64,000 nucleotides of DNA. Origin: Marivita lacus. Its GTDB lineage: Bacteria; Pseudomonadota; Alphaproteobacteria; Rhodobacterales; Rhodobacteraceae. Shown here in pieces: positions 32,897 through 41,078 of this stretch. Each line of letters opens with the position of its first letter. Within the stretch, counting starts at the first letter, position 1. Under the pieces are notes generated by a model, which saw only the letters and a list, made by a program, of their open reading frames with translations, searched no databases and was not told where the DNA came from. The DNA lies in assembly GCF_014637725.1 (NCBI RefSeq), contig NZ_BMFC01000010.1:62001-126000 (forward strand). Reading direction: 5' to 3'. Made by a program: the position numbers and the translations under genes.

Positions 32897-33739
32897 TCAC
32901 TTGGGCAGCTGGTCGAGCAGCCATGACCTGAAACGCGATGCCGCTTCGCTGTGTTCGGTGATCGACAGGTAGAAGCCTTCCTGGCTTGGAATGGACGCGG
33001 GATGTGCCCGTTCGACCAAGCCGGACTGGATCGCCTGGGCGGTCAGCACTTCGCTGACAAGGGCAATCCCGTTGCCGTGGGCAGCGAGTTGCAGCGCCAT
33101 GCCGAAGGTGTCCGCGTAAAGCTGCGGGATGCGCGTGCCGCCATGGGTTTCCGACCAGGCGCGCCAGCCGCTTGATGTGCCGACCGCTTCGATCAGGGGC
33201 AGCGTGTCGAGTGTGCCGTCAAGGCCGGTGGATTTCATCGCGACAAGGTTGCTGGGGATCAGGGCATCGGCATTGGGACCGGCCTGTCTGACCGATCCGA
33301 ACCGGATCTCGACATCGGCGCGGGCGGACTGGAAATCGTCGGGCCAGATCGCGCTCAGGAAGCGCAGGCGAATGTCGGGATGGCGCGCGGTGAAGTCGGG
33401 CAGGCGGGGCGCGATGACCCATTGGGCCACGCTGACCGAGGTGGCGACGGTCAGCATGTTTGTCACCGGCCCCGCATCGAACCGGCTGGCAGCCGCGGCC
33501 AGCGATCCCAGCGCGCCGCTGATTTCCGGCAGAAGCCGCCGCCCGTCATCTGTGAGTGCCAAGCCGCGCGCCTGGCGGACGAACAGGGGCACACCCATTC
33601 GCATCTCGAGCGATTTGACCTGCTGGCTGACCGCCGATTGCGTCAGGCCGATTTCCTCGGCGGCGGCGGTGAAGCTCAGATGCCGGGCTGCCGCCTCGAA
33701 CGAGCGGAACCAGGTCAGCGGGGGAAGCGATTTCGCCAT
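32897..33739 (-). CDS. LysR family regulator (GcvA-like)
   Basis: A 280-aa regulator with an N-terminal winged helix (HLSFTAAAEEIGLTQSAVSQQVKSLE) and a substrate-binding-like domain. Divergent from the DUF1185/LLM operon, whose regulator it most likely is, and upstream on the same strand of the GMC operon. No strong ribosome binding site precedes ATG 33739. The 106-bp divergent spacer is AT-rich and would hold its operator. Confidence 0.85.
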   Translation of the reverse strand: MAKSLPPLTWFRSFEAAARHLSFTAAAEEIGLTQSAVSQQVKSLEMRMGVPLFVRQARGLALTDDGRRLLPEISGALGSLAAAASRFDAGPVTNMLTVATSVSVAQWVIAPRLPDFTARHPDIRLRFLSAIWPDDFQSARADVEIRFGSVRQAGPNADALIPSNLVAMKSTGLDGTLDTLPLIEAVGTSSGWRAWSETHGGTRIPQLYADTFGMALQLAAHGNGIALVSEVLTAQAIQSGLVERAHPASIPSQEGFYLSITEHSEAASRFRSWLLDQLPK

Positions 33740-33845
33740 GGATCAAATCAGCCATTACTGTTTTTAATACCTGAGTCCGAAATACATTCATTTGTCAAAA
33801 ATTTTGTCGGTTCCTACGGTCTCGCTCAGCTGAAAGGAGACCGAC

Positions 33846-34445
33846 ATGACGCCAGAAATCCGCAAGATCGTGACCTATGACGAAGAGGTTCTGATCGAGG
33901 GATTTCGCGTGGCCGAAACCCCGTGGCGGATGTTCGCGGTGGCTGCTGTCGTGCGCAACCCGTGGGCCGGGCGCTATGTCGATGACCTGACACCCGAGAT
34001 CCGCGCGTATGGCCCTCTGCTGGGCGAGATGCTGACCGACCGGATGCTGCGGCTGGCCGGAAGTGGCGAGGCGATCGAAGCCTATGGCAAGGCGGCCGTC
34101 GTCGGGCTGGACGGCGAAGTGGAACACGCCTCTGGACTGATCCACACGCTGCGGTTCGGCAATCACTACAGACAGGCGGTCGGGGCCAAGTCTTATCTCG
34201 CCTTCACCAACACGCGCGGTCCGGCCAATGCGCCGATCATGGTGCCATTGATGGACAAGAACGATGCAGGTCGGCGGTCGCATTACCTGACCATCCAGTT
34301 CGCGATTCCCGACGCACCCCGGGCGGACGAGATCGTCGTCGTGCTGGGTGCTGCCATGTCGGGCCGTCCGCATCACCGCATCGGGGACCGGTATCAGGAT
34401 CTCAAGGACCTTGGGCATGACCTGGACAACCCGGCGGCGGTCTGA
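33846..34445 (+). CDS. DUF1185 / 'amino acid synthesis' family protein
   Basis: A 199-aa protein with VAAVVRNPWAGRYVDDL and GKAAVVGLDGEVEHASGLIHTLRFGNHYR, the pattern of the DUF1185 (AA_synth, PF06684) family. The family name reflects an old assignment; the reaction is unknown. Strong AAAGGAG precedes ATG 33846. It overlaps the following hydrolase by 29 bp. I infer a hydrolase or isomerase of a ring or amide intermediate made by the LLM monooxygenase, but nothing in the sequence proves it. Confidence 0.78.
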   Translation: MTPEIRKIVTYDEEVLIEGFRVAETPWRMFAVAAVVRNPWAGRYVDDLTPEIRAYGPLLGEMLTDRMLRLAGSGEAIEAYGKAAVVGLDGEVEHASGLIHTLRFGNHYRQAVGAKSYLAFTNTRGPANAPIMVPLMDKNDAGRRSHYLTIQFAIPDAPRADEIVVVLGAAMSGRPHHRIGDRYQDLKDLGHDLDNPAAV

Positions 34446-35196
34446 GCGGTCCGGGCTGGCCGCGATAGAGGCAGGCGCAGGCACGCGGATCGTGCTGCTG
34501 CACGGCGTCGGGCTGCGGGCCGAGGCGTTGAGCCGCCAGATCGACGCGCTGGCCGGGTCGTATCACGTGACGGCCTTTGACATGCCCGGACATGGAGGCA
34601 GCCCGGTGCGCCCGGAGATGACTTGCGTGTCCGACTATGCCGACGCAGTGCTTGCCGACCTGACCGAGCCTGTGCTGGTGGTCGGTCATTCGATGGGAGC
34701 GATGATCGCGCTTGATCTGGCGTCGCGCGCGCCTGACCGCGTGCGGGGTGTCGTGGCGCTGAACGCGGTGTTCGAACGCAGCACCGACGCGGCGCGTGCC
34801 GTGCAGCGGCGTGCAGCGGAGCTGGACGGTGTCTCTATCGCTGATCCGACTGGAGCTTTGGACCGTTGGTTCGGTAAAGAGGCGTCACCTGAACGCGAGG
34901 CCTGCCGCGACTGGCTCTGCTCCGTGACGCCCGCAGGTTACAAAGGGGCGTATACCGTCTTTGCCCATGATCGGGGGCCGCGTCGTGCGGACTTGGAGCA
35001 CCTGTCCTGCCCGGCGCTGTTCATGACCGGCGCGCAGGAGCCGAATTCGACACCAGCCATGTCACAAGCGATGGCGGCGCTGGCTCCGAACGGGCGTGCG
35101 ATCATCGTACCGGACGCCGCGCATATGATGCCGATGACCCACGCCGAGGCAGTCAATGCGGCACTGCTGGCCTTTGCTGCCGAGGTGCTGTCGTGA
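34417..35196 (+). CDS. Alpha/beta hydrolase
   Basis: A 259-aa hydrolase. Oxyanion segment LLHGVGL, nucleophile elbow VVGHSMG (Ser92) and a late His in PDAAHMMP give the expected triad. ATG 34417 has AAGGA upstream and overlaps the DUF1185 gene by 29 bp, so it belongs to the same operon. RutD and similar enol-lactone hydrolases act after flavin monooxygenases, which would fit the LLM protein downstream. Confidence 0.8.
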   Translation: MTWTTRRRSERSGLAAIEAGAGTRIVLLHGVGLRAEALSRQIDALAGSYHVTAFDMPGHGGSPVRPEMTCVSDYADAVLADLTEPVLVVGHSMGAMIALDLASRAPDRVRGVVALNAVFERSTDAARAVQRRAAELDGVSIADPTGALDRWFGKEASPEREACRDWLCSVTPAGYKGAYTVFAHDRGPRRADLEHLSCPALFMTGAQEPNSTPAMSQAMAALAPNGRAIIVPDAAHMMPMTHAEAVNAALLAFAAEVLS

Positions 35197-35243
35197 CCAA
35201 GACAAACGGTGATTTCGATTTCTTGTTGGAAAGGAACTAAGCC

Positions 35244-36278
35244 ATGGAGTTCTCGCTCTTCGTGCACATGGAACGGCTGACGCCGGACCAGCCGCATGAC
35301 CAGTTGAACGAAGAGTTCATTGCACTGTGCAAGATGGCGGACGAGGCCGGGATGCGGGCGATCTGGACCGGCGAGCATCACGGGATGGAATTCACCATCG
35401 CACCCAACCCCCTGATGTCCTTGGTGAATATCGCACATCATACCAAGAATGTGCGGCTTGGCACTGGCACCGTGATTGCGCCCTTCTGGCACCCGATCAA
35501 GCTGGCGGGCGAGGCGGCGTCGGCGGACTTGTTGACTGGCGGGCGGATCGAGCTTGGCATTGCGCGGGGCGCCTATTCCTATGAATACGAACGGCTGCGC
35601 CCCGGCATGGATGCCTGGGAGGCGGGACAGCGGATGAGGGAGATCACGCCGCTTCTGCGCAAGCTCTGGGCAGGGGATTGCGCGCATGAGGGCGAATATT
35701 TCCAGTTCCCCGCCACCACCTCGGCCCCCAAGCCGGTGCAGCCCGATGGCCCACCGATCTGGATTGCGGCACGCGATCCGAACAGCCACGAGTTCGGCGT
35801 CCATAACGGGTTCAACATTCAGGTCACGCCGCTTTGGATGGGGATGAGCGAGATCGAGACCCTGATGGGCCGCTTCGACGACGCCTGCGCCAGCCATGAC
35901 GGGCCGCGCCCCAAGATCATGCTGCTGCATCACACCTATGTCGGCGCGGATGAGGCTGACGTGGCGGTTGCGGCACAGGAATTGTCGCGCTTTTATTGCT
36001 ATTTCGGGGCATGGTTCCAGAACAAGCGGCCGGTTTCGCAAGGCCTGATCGCGCCGCTGACCGAGGATGAGATGGCGGCGAACACGTTGATGGCACCTGA
36101 GAACATGGCGCGAGACCTGACCATCGGGACGGCGGATCAGGTGATCGACCGGATCAGGCGCTATGCCGATCTGGGCTATGATGAATATTCCTTCTGGATC
36201 GACAGTGGCATGAGTTTCGACCGCAAGCGCGCCTCCTTGCAGCGCTTCATCGACGACGTGATGCCGGCCTTTCAGTGA
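35244..36278 (+). CDS. LLM-class flavin-dependent monooxygenase (luciferase-like)
   Basis: A 344-aa bacterial-luciferase-like protein. MEFSLFVHMERL, AIWTGEHHGMEF and GGRIELGIARGAYSYEY match the TIM-barrel LLM family that uses reduced FMN and O2. GGAAAGGA lies 8 nt before ATG 35244. It overlaps the aldehyde dehydrogenase gene (GTGA). No flavin reductase is adjacent. Inferred: it oxygenates a small substrate, whose aldehyde product the ALDH then oxidises. Confidence 0.85.
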   Translation: MEFSLFVHMERLTPDQPHDQLNEEFIALCKMADEAGMRAIWTGEHHGMEFTIAPNPLMSLVNIAHHTKNVRLGTGTVIAPFWHPIKLAGEAASADLLTGGRIELGIARGAYSYEYERLRPGMDAWEAGQRMREITPLLRKLWAGDCAHEGEYFQFPATTSAPKPVQPDGPPIWIAARDPNSHEFGVHNGFNIQVTPLWMGMSEIETLMGRFDDACASHDGPRPKIMLLHHTYVGADEADVAVAAQELSRFYCYFGAWFQNKRPVSQGLIAPLTEDEMAANTLMAPENMARDLTIGTADQVIDRIRRYADLGYDEYSFWIDSGMSFDRKRASLQRFIDDVMPAFQ

Positions 36279-37765
36279 GTGATCCAATGACCCAGCTTCC
36301 GCACTACCCGCTTTTCATTGACGGCACCTGGACCGAAGGGGGCAGCGGGCAGGTGATGACGTCGCAGAACCCGGCGACGGGCGAGGATTGGGCGACGTTC
36401 GCCTGCGCCGATGCCTCTGACGTGGATCGTGCGATCACGGCGGCGCGGCGGGCGCTGGACGATCCGCAATGGCGGGACATGACACAGACCCGGCGCGGCA
36501 AGCTGCTCTACCGGCTGGCTGACCTGATCGAGGAAAACGCCGAACGGATCGGCCGGGTCGAGACCACGGACAGCGGCAAGCTCTTGGCCGAGACCGCCAG
36601 CCAGACCGCCTATGTCGCGGATTATTACCGCTATTACGCGGGGCTCGCCGACAAGATCGAAGGCGCGGTCCTGCCCATCGACAAGCCGGACATGCATGTC
36701 TTCACCCGCCGCGAACCGATCGGGGTGGTCGTGGCCATCGTGCCGTGGAACGCGCAGATGTTCCTGACGGCCACCAAGCTGGGACCGGCGTTGGCGGCGG
36801 GATGCAGCGTGGTGCTCAAGGCGTCGGAAATCGCCCCCGCACCGATGCTTGAATTCGCGCGGCTGATCGAAGAGGCGGGCTTTCCGCCGGGTGTGGTGTC
36901 CGTGATCACCGGCGACGCCCAGAACTGCGCCATCCCGCTGACGCGCCACCTGGATGTGGACCGGATCGCCTTTACCGGCGGGCCTGAAACGGCACGCCAC
37001 GTGGTCCGCAATTCGGCCGAGAATTTCGCGGTGACGACGCTGGAATTGGGTGGGAAATCCCCGATCCTGGTGTTCGAGGATGCCGATCTCGACGGTGCCG
37101 CGAACGGATTGATCGCGGGTAATTTCGGCGCGTCCGGGCAAAGCTGCGTCGCGGGCAGTCGTGGGCTGGTGCATCGGTCTGTGCTGGAGGCATTGATCGC
37201 GCGGATCGAGGAAAAGATGACCCATGTCGTCATCGGTGATCCTTTGGAAGCCACAACCCATGTCGGCCCTTTATGCACCGAGGCGCAGGTCAGCCGGATC
37301 GAGGCCACTCTGGCCGCCGCTGTCGAGGGCGGTGCGCGCCTGCGCTTCGGCGGCGCGCGGATCGACCGGCCGGGCAACTACATGGCGCCCACACTGGTTG
37401 AATGCGCCGATGCCGAGAGCGCAACGCTGAAGGTCGAGATGTTCGGCCCCGTCATGTCGCTCTTGCCGTTCGACACCGAGGACGAGGCCATCGCCTTGGC
37501 CAATGCCACGGAGTTCGGGCTTGGGTCGGGCGTGTTCACACAGAACATCGCCCGCGCGCATCGCGTGTCGGCCCGGATCAAGGCTGGGATTTGCTGGGTC
37601 AACACGTACCGCGCGGTGTCGCCCATCGCGCCCTTCGGCGGGTTCAACCAATCGGGCTACGGGCGCGAGGCGGGCACCGAGGCGATCCATGATTACACCC
37701 GCACCAAGACGGTCTGGATCAGCACGTCGGACACGCCGATGGCCAATCCGTTCGTGATGCGCTGA
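36275..37765 (+). CDS. NAD(P)-dependent aldehyde dehydrogenase
   Basis: A 496-aa ALDH with PWNAQMFLTATKLGPALAAG, catalytic Glu in TLELGGKSP and Cys in FGASGQSCVAGSR. GTG 36275 overlaps the LLM stop as GTGA; an ATG at 36287 is an equally good start. Last gene of the four-gene operon. Confidence 0.9.
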   Translation: MSDPMTQLPHYPLFIDGTWTEGGSGQVMTSQNPATGEDWATFACADASDVDRAITAARRALDDPQWRDMTQTRRGKLLYRLADLIEENAERIGRVETTDSGKLLAETASQTAYVADYYRYYAGLADKIEGAVLPIDKPDMHVFTRREPIGVVVAIVPWNAQMFLTATKLGPALAAGCSVVLKASEIAPAPMLEFARLIEEAGFPPGVVSVITGDAQNCAIPLTRHLDVDRIAFTGGPETARHVVRNSAENFAVTTLELGGKSPILVFEDADLDGAANGLIAGNFGASGQSCVAGSRGLVHRSVLEALIARIEEKMTHVVIGDPLEATTHVGPLCTEAQVSRIEATLAAAVEGGARLRFGGARIDRPGNYMAPTLVECADAESATLKVEMFGPVMSLLPFDTEDEAIALANATEFGLGSGVFTQNIARAHRVSARIKAGICWVNTYRAVSPIAPFGGFNQSGYGREAGTEAIHDYTRTKTVWISTSDTPMANPFVMR

Positions 37766-37884
37766 GGTGCAGATCGGACGGTCTGCGACATTGTGACGGC
37801 CACTACGTACATTTTCCAACCGGCGCGTTTGTTGCAACTCCGAAAATTGTCCCCACATACCGCCGAACATCGGGAGGATAAGTG

Positions 37885-38604
37885 ATGTCGCCAACCGACA
37901 AGGTACGCACCCTGCCAAGCGGTCGCCTGTTGCGGTTGGACCGGTTGCGATCCGACGGCATCCTGACCCCCGAGGAATTGGCGTACTGCAAATCGGAAGC
38001 CATTCCTGTCGCGTTTGATCCGCTGCAAAGCGGGTGGATTTTGGCCGACGGGATCGACGATCTCAATCCGAAAGAGGTGATCGATCCGCGTCATCCCCGG
38101 TCCAGTCGGGACCACCCGGATATTGCACTTCACCTGCATCTGCGTCCGTGGGAGGCCAGCGACGCGCAGCGTCTGACCGACCTTCTTGACGACGCGGTGC
38201 TTTGGGACACCCTGCCAGAGCCGTATCCCGACCCGTTCACCGTGGATCTTGCCGAAACGCTGATCGAGATCGCGAATGACGGCCCTCATCATGAGGTCTA
38301 CGCCGTTCTTCACGACGATCTGCCTGTCGGGCAAGTGCGGTTGCACCGTGATCCGGGTGGTACGGATTCGGGCCTGTCGGAACTCAGCTACTGGATCGGG
38401 CGCGCGTATTGGGGGCAGGGCATGGCCGGTGCCGCCGTCGTTGCGTTCGTCAATCAGAGCTTTGTGGAGGACCCATCCCTGAGCACGCTTATCGCGCGGG
38501 TCAAAGACGGCAACATGGCATCGCGGCGCGTGTTGGAAAAAGCGGGCTTCAAGTCAGACGGCGTGGCCGGGCCGGGCTGGTCGGTGTTTCGTCGTTCCCG
38601 CTGA
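37885..38604 (+). CDS. GNAT family N-acetyltransferase with N-terminal extension
   Basis: A 239-aa protein. The C-terminal GNAT domain (about residues 85-235) has SYWIGRAYWGQGMAGAAVVAFV, the acetyl-CoA loop, and NMASRRVLEKAGFK, typical of RimJ/RimL-like enzymes. An N-terminal 85 residues with no known fold precede it. GGGAGG lies 7 nt before ATG 37885. Alone between operons; substrate unknown. Confidence 0.78.
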   Translation: MSPTDKVRTLPSGRLLRLDRLRSDGILTPEELAYCKSEAIPVAFDPLQSGWILADGIDDLNPKEVIDPRHPRSSRDHPDIALHLHLRPWEASDAQRLTDLLDDAVLWDTLPEPYPDPFTVDLAETLIEIANDGPHHEVYAVLHDDLPVGQVRLHRDPGGTDSGLSELSYWIGRAYWGQGMAGAAVVAFVNQSFVEDPSLSTLIARVKDGNMASRRVLEKAGFKSDGVAGPGWSVFRRSR

Positions 38605-38632
38605 ACCCGGTCAGGAACAGCCACGTTCAGAC

Positions 38633-38663
38633 AAGGCCGCCTCCGAAAACCGGACGCGGCCTT
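38633..38663. terminator. Hairpin terminator between GNAT and dps genes
   Basis: An 8-bp stem AAGGCCGC / GCGGCCTT with a 15-nt loop lies between the two convergent genes. Confidence 0.6.
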
Positions 38664-38668
38664 ATGCA

Positions 38669-39139
38669 TCACGCAAGATGCGAGCGCAGCATCCAGGCGA
38701 ATTTCTCGTGGGTCTGGCCGCGCGCGATGCACAAGTCTTCGGTCAGCGTGTCACCATGCTTTGCGGCCAGTTCGCCCGCACCCGCGATGGTTTCGGCAAG
38801 CGTTTCCTGAGCTTCTTTCATCAGGCGGATCATGTCCTCTGCGGATGGTGCGCCGTCGGTCTCGGTCACCTTGGAGCGTTTGAGCATCCCGGCCAGCGTG
38901 CCTTCGGCATGGGCATCGAGCGCCTTGATCCGTTCCGCCAGATCGTCCTGCGCGACGAAATGGTCTTCGTAAATCTTCTGGAACAGGTCATGCAGCGGGC
39001 CAAAGGCCATGCCAGTCACGTTCCAATGGAAATTCTGGGCCAGCATCGTGGTCACCGCGGTTTCCGCCACACACTGGTTGAGGGCGTCCGCGATCTGCGT
39101 CGATGCGTCGGTCGATAGGGATTGTGCCGTTTGTGTCAT
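38669..39139 (-). CDS. dps: Dps family iron-storage/DNA-protection protein
   Basis: A 156-aa ferritin-like protein. NFHWNVTGMAFGPLHDLFQKIYEDHF and DDLAERIKALDAHAEG contain the His/Asp/Glu ligands of the inter-subunit ferroxidase site. Dps oligomers oxidise Fe(II), store iron and shield DNA from hydroxyl radicals. GGAGGTGA precedes ATG 39139. An Irr-like box lies about 94 bp upstream, so iron control of the gene is likely. Confidence 0.9.
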   Translation of the reverse strand: MTQTAQSLSTDASTQIADALNQCVAETAVTTMLAQNFHWNVTGMAFGPLHDLFQKIYEDHFVAQDDLAERIKALDAHAEGTLAGMLKRSKVTETDGAPSAEDMIRLMKEAQETLAETIAGAGELAAKHGDTLTEDLCIARGQTHEKFAWMLRSHLA

Positions 39140-39206
39140 TGTTCACCTCCTGCATGAATGAATCGGGTGCTGGCTGGCGGCGGGCTGGCTTGCACCATCA
39201 AGATAA

Positions 39207-39223
39207 GTCCCCGGTTCGGGGAC
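39207..39223 (-). terminator. Hairpin between the 140-aa gene and dps
   Basis: A 7-bp stem GTCCCCG / CGGGGAC with a 3-nt loop and a short TTAT after it on the minus strand. A weak terminator or leader hairpin. Confidence 0.4.
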
Positions 39224-39233
39224 AACAAGTTGT

Positions 39234-39250
39234 TTTAGAATCTTTCTAAA
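39234..39250 (-). promoter_or_regulatory. Irr-type (ICE) box upstream of dps
   Basis: A perfect palindrome TTTAGAA-TCT-TTCTAAA. From memory it matches the ICE motif bound by the iron/heme-sensing regulator Irr in alphaproteobacteria. It overlaps the stop codon of the 140-aa gene and lies about 94 bp upstream of dps. Confidence 0.65.
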
Positions 39251-39668
39251 TCCAATCAAAATTGTCGACCACGTTGCGCAGCAATGCAATCAGCGTACGC
39301 CGGGCATGTATGGGCACCCGCGAGTGCAGCAGAAAGGTGGCGCTGGACAGGTCCTCGCGCTTGAGGGCGCGGGCAAGGGCCAGCAGCCAGTCCTCGTCAA
39401 ACGATGTTTCCGCCTCGCCGGGACGGAACCAGACGGGGCGTTGCCCGAGTGCCTGCGACAGGCACCGCATCAGCAGATCCGAGGCTGCCTGAAAGGCGAC
39501 ATGGCGCTCGCGGGACAGCGACGCGCAGGCACCAAAGAGATCGACATAGCTTTTGCAGCGCGCCGCGCTTGCGGTGAGTCGCAGGTGATCCAGAAAAGGC
39601 TCTATATCCGTGCGGATGCCCGGATCGCTGGTCTGGAGTTTTGAAATATCGCGTTGCGCTGCGGTCAT
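39246..39668 (-). CDS. Conserved-looking protein of unknown function (140 aa)
   Basis: A soluble, probably helical protein with WFRPGEAETSFDEDWLLALARALKREDLSSATFLLHSRV and HARRTLIALLRNV. No family recognised. Its stop codon overlaps the Irr-like box. It is in series with the DUF1289, 160-aa and HemP genes and is probably part of the same iron-linked operon. Confidence 0.55.
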   Translation of the reverse strand: MTAAQRDISKLQTSDPGIRTDIEPFLDHLRLTASAARCKSYVDLFGACASLSRERHVAFQAASDLLMRCLSQALGQRPVWFRPGEAETSFDEDWLLALARALKREDLSSATFLLHSRVPIHARRTLIALLRNVVDNFDWI

Positions 39669-39723
39669 TGCGTGCCTTTTGGACTTTGAGTGTCGGACGG
39701 GGGTTGATTGGCTGCGGCCCGGA

Positions 39724-39984
39724 TCACGCCGCCTTGCCGCCCTTCAGAAGTTCGAGCTTCACTTTCTTCTTGCCGCATCGTTTGGCATAGGCGTCTTCCC
39801 AGTGCTTGTAACGGCCCATGCAGGTCTGTTGCGCAATGACGAGTTCGACAAACGCTTCGCGATGCGAATTCTTCTTGAGCGCCTTGAACGACGATTTCTG
39901 TGGTTTCGTCATCGAACATCCGATGCAATGGCCTTCGCGTTTGAATTTGCAAACGCCGATGCATGGGCTGGGTACTTTGGCCAT
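39724..39984 (-). CDS. DUF1289 domain protein
   Basis: An 86-aa protein starting MAKVPSPCIGVCKFKREGHCIGC. Four Cys in a C-x3-C-x7-C-x2-C pattern, as in DUF1289, suggest a zinc or iron-sulfur site. A basic C-terminus follows. GAGG precedes ATG 39984. Function unknown; it lies in the heme-iron cluster. Confidence 0.78.
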   Translation of the reverse strand: MAKVPSPCIGVCKFKREGHCIGCSMTKPQKSSFKALKKNSHREAFVELVIAQQTCMGRYKHWEDAYAKRCGKKKVKLELLKGGKAA

Positions 39985-40034
39985 GGTGTCCTCGCTTGAA
40001 AAAAGACGGCTGTCTTTGTCTGGCTGGGGCAGGG

Positions 40035-40517
40035 TCAGTGGAGCCTGCGGTTTGAAGAGATGGGGGTCTGGCGCGGCACCTGCGGGACGTGCCGGGTGAT
40101 GTCTTTCATTGCAGCACCTACGCGCGCGGCCATCAGGGCCAAGGGTTCCGCGTGATGGGCGGGCGCGATCAGGCTTGCGATCAGGGCGGCTTCGGCAAGG
40201 TCGCCACGTTCGGCCTCGCTCACCAATGTGCGCAGAACAGCTTCGTCCGATCCGATGCAGCTGCAGCTCAGGCCATGACGCACCAGAGGTCTGCGGGCGC
40301 AGGTCACAAGTCGCGTAAGGAAGGTTTCGAACTGGCGCAGTTCTGTCCGGCCCTGTCGCGTGCCAAAGCAGCGCGCGAACTGACCCCAGACCTCGGCTTG
40401 CCCGTCGGGCCCGTCCATCCAGAGGCGCATCGACAGGATCAGCTTGGCTTCCCATGGCGCGATATCGGTCAGCTGACCGACAACGGTGCTGCCTGCTATG
40501 TCCAGCGTATCCTTCAT
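40035..40517 (-). CDS. Protein of unknown function (160 aa), coupled to hemP
   Basis: A mostly helical protein with AELRQFETFLTRLVTCARRPL-like segments and two adjacent cysteines (SCSCIGSD). No family recognised. ATG 40517 overlaps the HemP stop codon as ATGA, so translation is coupled. Its fixed position with HemP argues for a role in heme or iron handling, by association only. Confidence 0.55.
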   Translation of the reverse strand: MKDTLDIAGSTVVGQLTDIAPWEAKLILSMRLWMDGPDGQAEVWGQFARCFGTRQGRTELRQFETFLTRLVTCARRPLVRHGLSCSCIGSDEAVLRTLVSEAERGDLAEAALIASLIAPAHHAEPLALMAARVGAAMKDITRHVPQVPRQTPISSNRRLH

Positions 40518-40687
40518 TTGGTCAGGATCAGCTTTCCGGCGCGCGTGATGCGCAGGGTATAGGTCTGCCCGTCCAGCACGATTTCCGCCTTGAGTCCGTT
40601 CACGATCAGGTCGCGCGCGTCATAACTGGCGGTGCCGTCGATATCGTCGATGTTGCGCGGGTGCGGGAGGTTCTGCATCAGGCTCAT
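40514..40687 (-). CDS. hemP: Hemin uptake protein HemP
   Basis: A 57-aa protein: MSLMQNLPHPRNIDDIDG leads into DGQTYTLRITRAGKLILTK, the conserved HemP tail (Y-x-L-R-I-T-x-x-G-K-L-I-L-T-K). HemP-like proteins are found with heme uptake genes. ATG 40687 overlaps the previous stop (ATGA) and its own stop overlaps the 160-aa gene (ATGA). Confidence 0.85.
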   Translation of the reverse strand: MSLMQNLPHPRNIDDIDGTASYDARDLIVNGLKAEIVLDGQTYTLRITRAGKLILTK

Positions 40688-40854
40688 CGTGCCTCTCCCG
40701 ACCGAAGGCTGCGGTCGCGCTGCATGTCGATCAGCTGTTCAAGCGCGAAGCCTTCGATGGTGCCGTGGTCGCTGTTGGACTGGATCAGGTCGCACCATCC
40801 GAGAGCGCTTTGCTGCGCCGGCCCGGTCGGGGTTTTCGGCTCGGGTGTCGTCAT
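40684..40854 (-). CDS. 56-aa protein of unknown function upstream of hemP
   Basis: A small hydrophilic protein, MTTPEPKTPTGPAQQSALGW and a helical C-terminus FALEQLIDMQRDRSLR. Not long enough to assign. AAAGGAGTGA precedes ATG 40854, and the stop overlaps HemP as ATGA, so it is translated with HemP. First gene of the minus-strand cluster that reaches dps. Confidence 0.6.
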   Translation of the reverse strand: MTTPEPKTPTGPAQQSALGWCDLIQSNSDHGTIEGFALEQLIDMQRDRSLRSGEAR

Positions 40855-40940
40855 GGGTCACTCCTTTCTCTGACATCCGGGCTGCCGCGGCGGTGGCTGG
40901 GATGGGTGCGCGTTTGCGCGTGATATAAAGCCGAGCAATT

Positions 40941-40975
40941 AAGTCGGATATAATCCCACTATCGTTATCCGACTT
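40941..40975. repeat. Inverted repeat AAGTCGGATA...TATCCGACTT upstream of the hemP operon
   Basis: Two perfect 10-bp arms separated by 15 nt, then TTTTT on the plus strand. It lies 87 bp before the first gene. It could be an operator for an iron regulator or a terminator of a short plus-strand transcript; I cannot decide. Confidence 0.5.
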
Positions 40976-41078
40976 TTTTAGTCAAGAAAAAAGAGCGACA
41001 TCAAAACGGCGCAGTCGCCTGCAACCCCGGCAGGGGTCAAAGGTGCTGCTTCCGCAGGTTTAGAGGGGTTTGCAGGCG

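Noticed and set aside
35193-35240. 15-codon frame starting with GTG over the hydrolase stop, just before the LLM gene
   Set aside because: Too short, no supporting features; its 3' end simply contains the LLM ribosome binding site.
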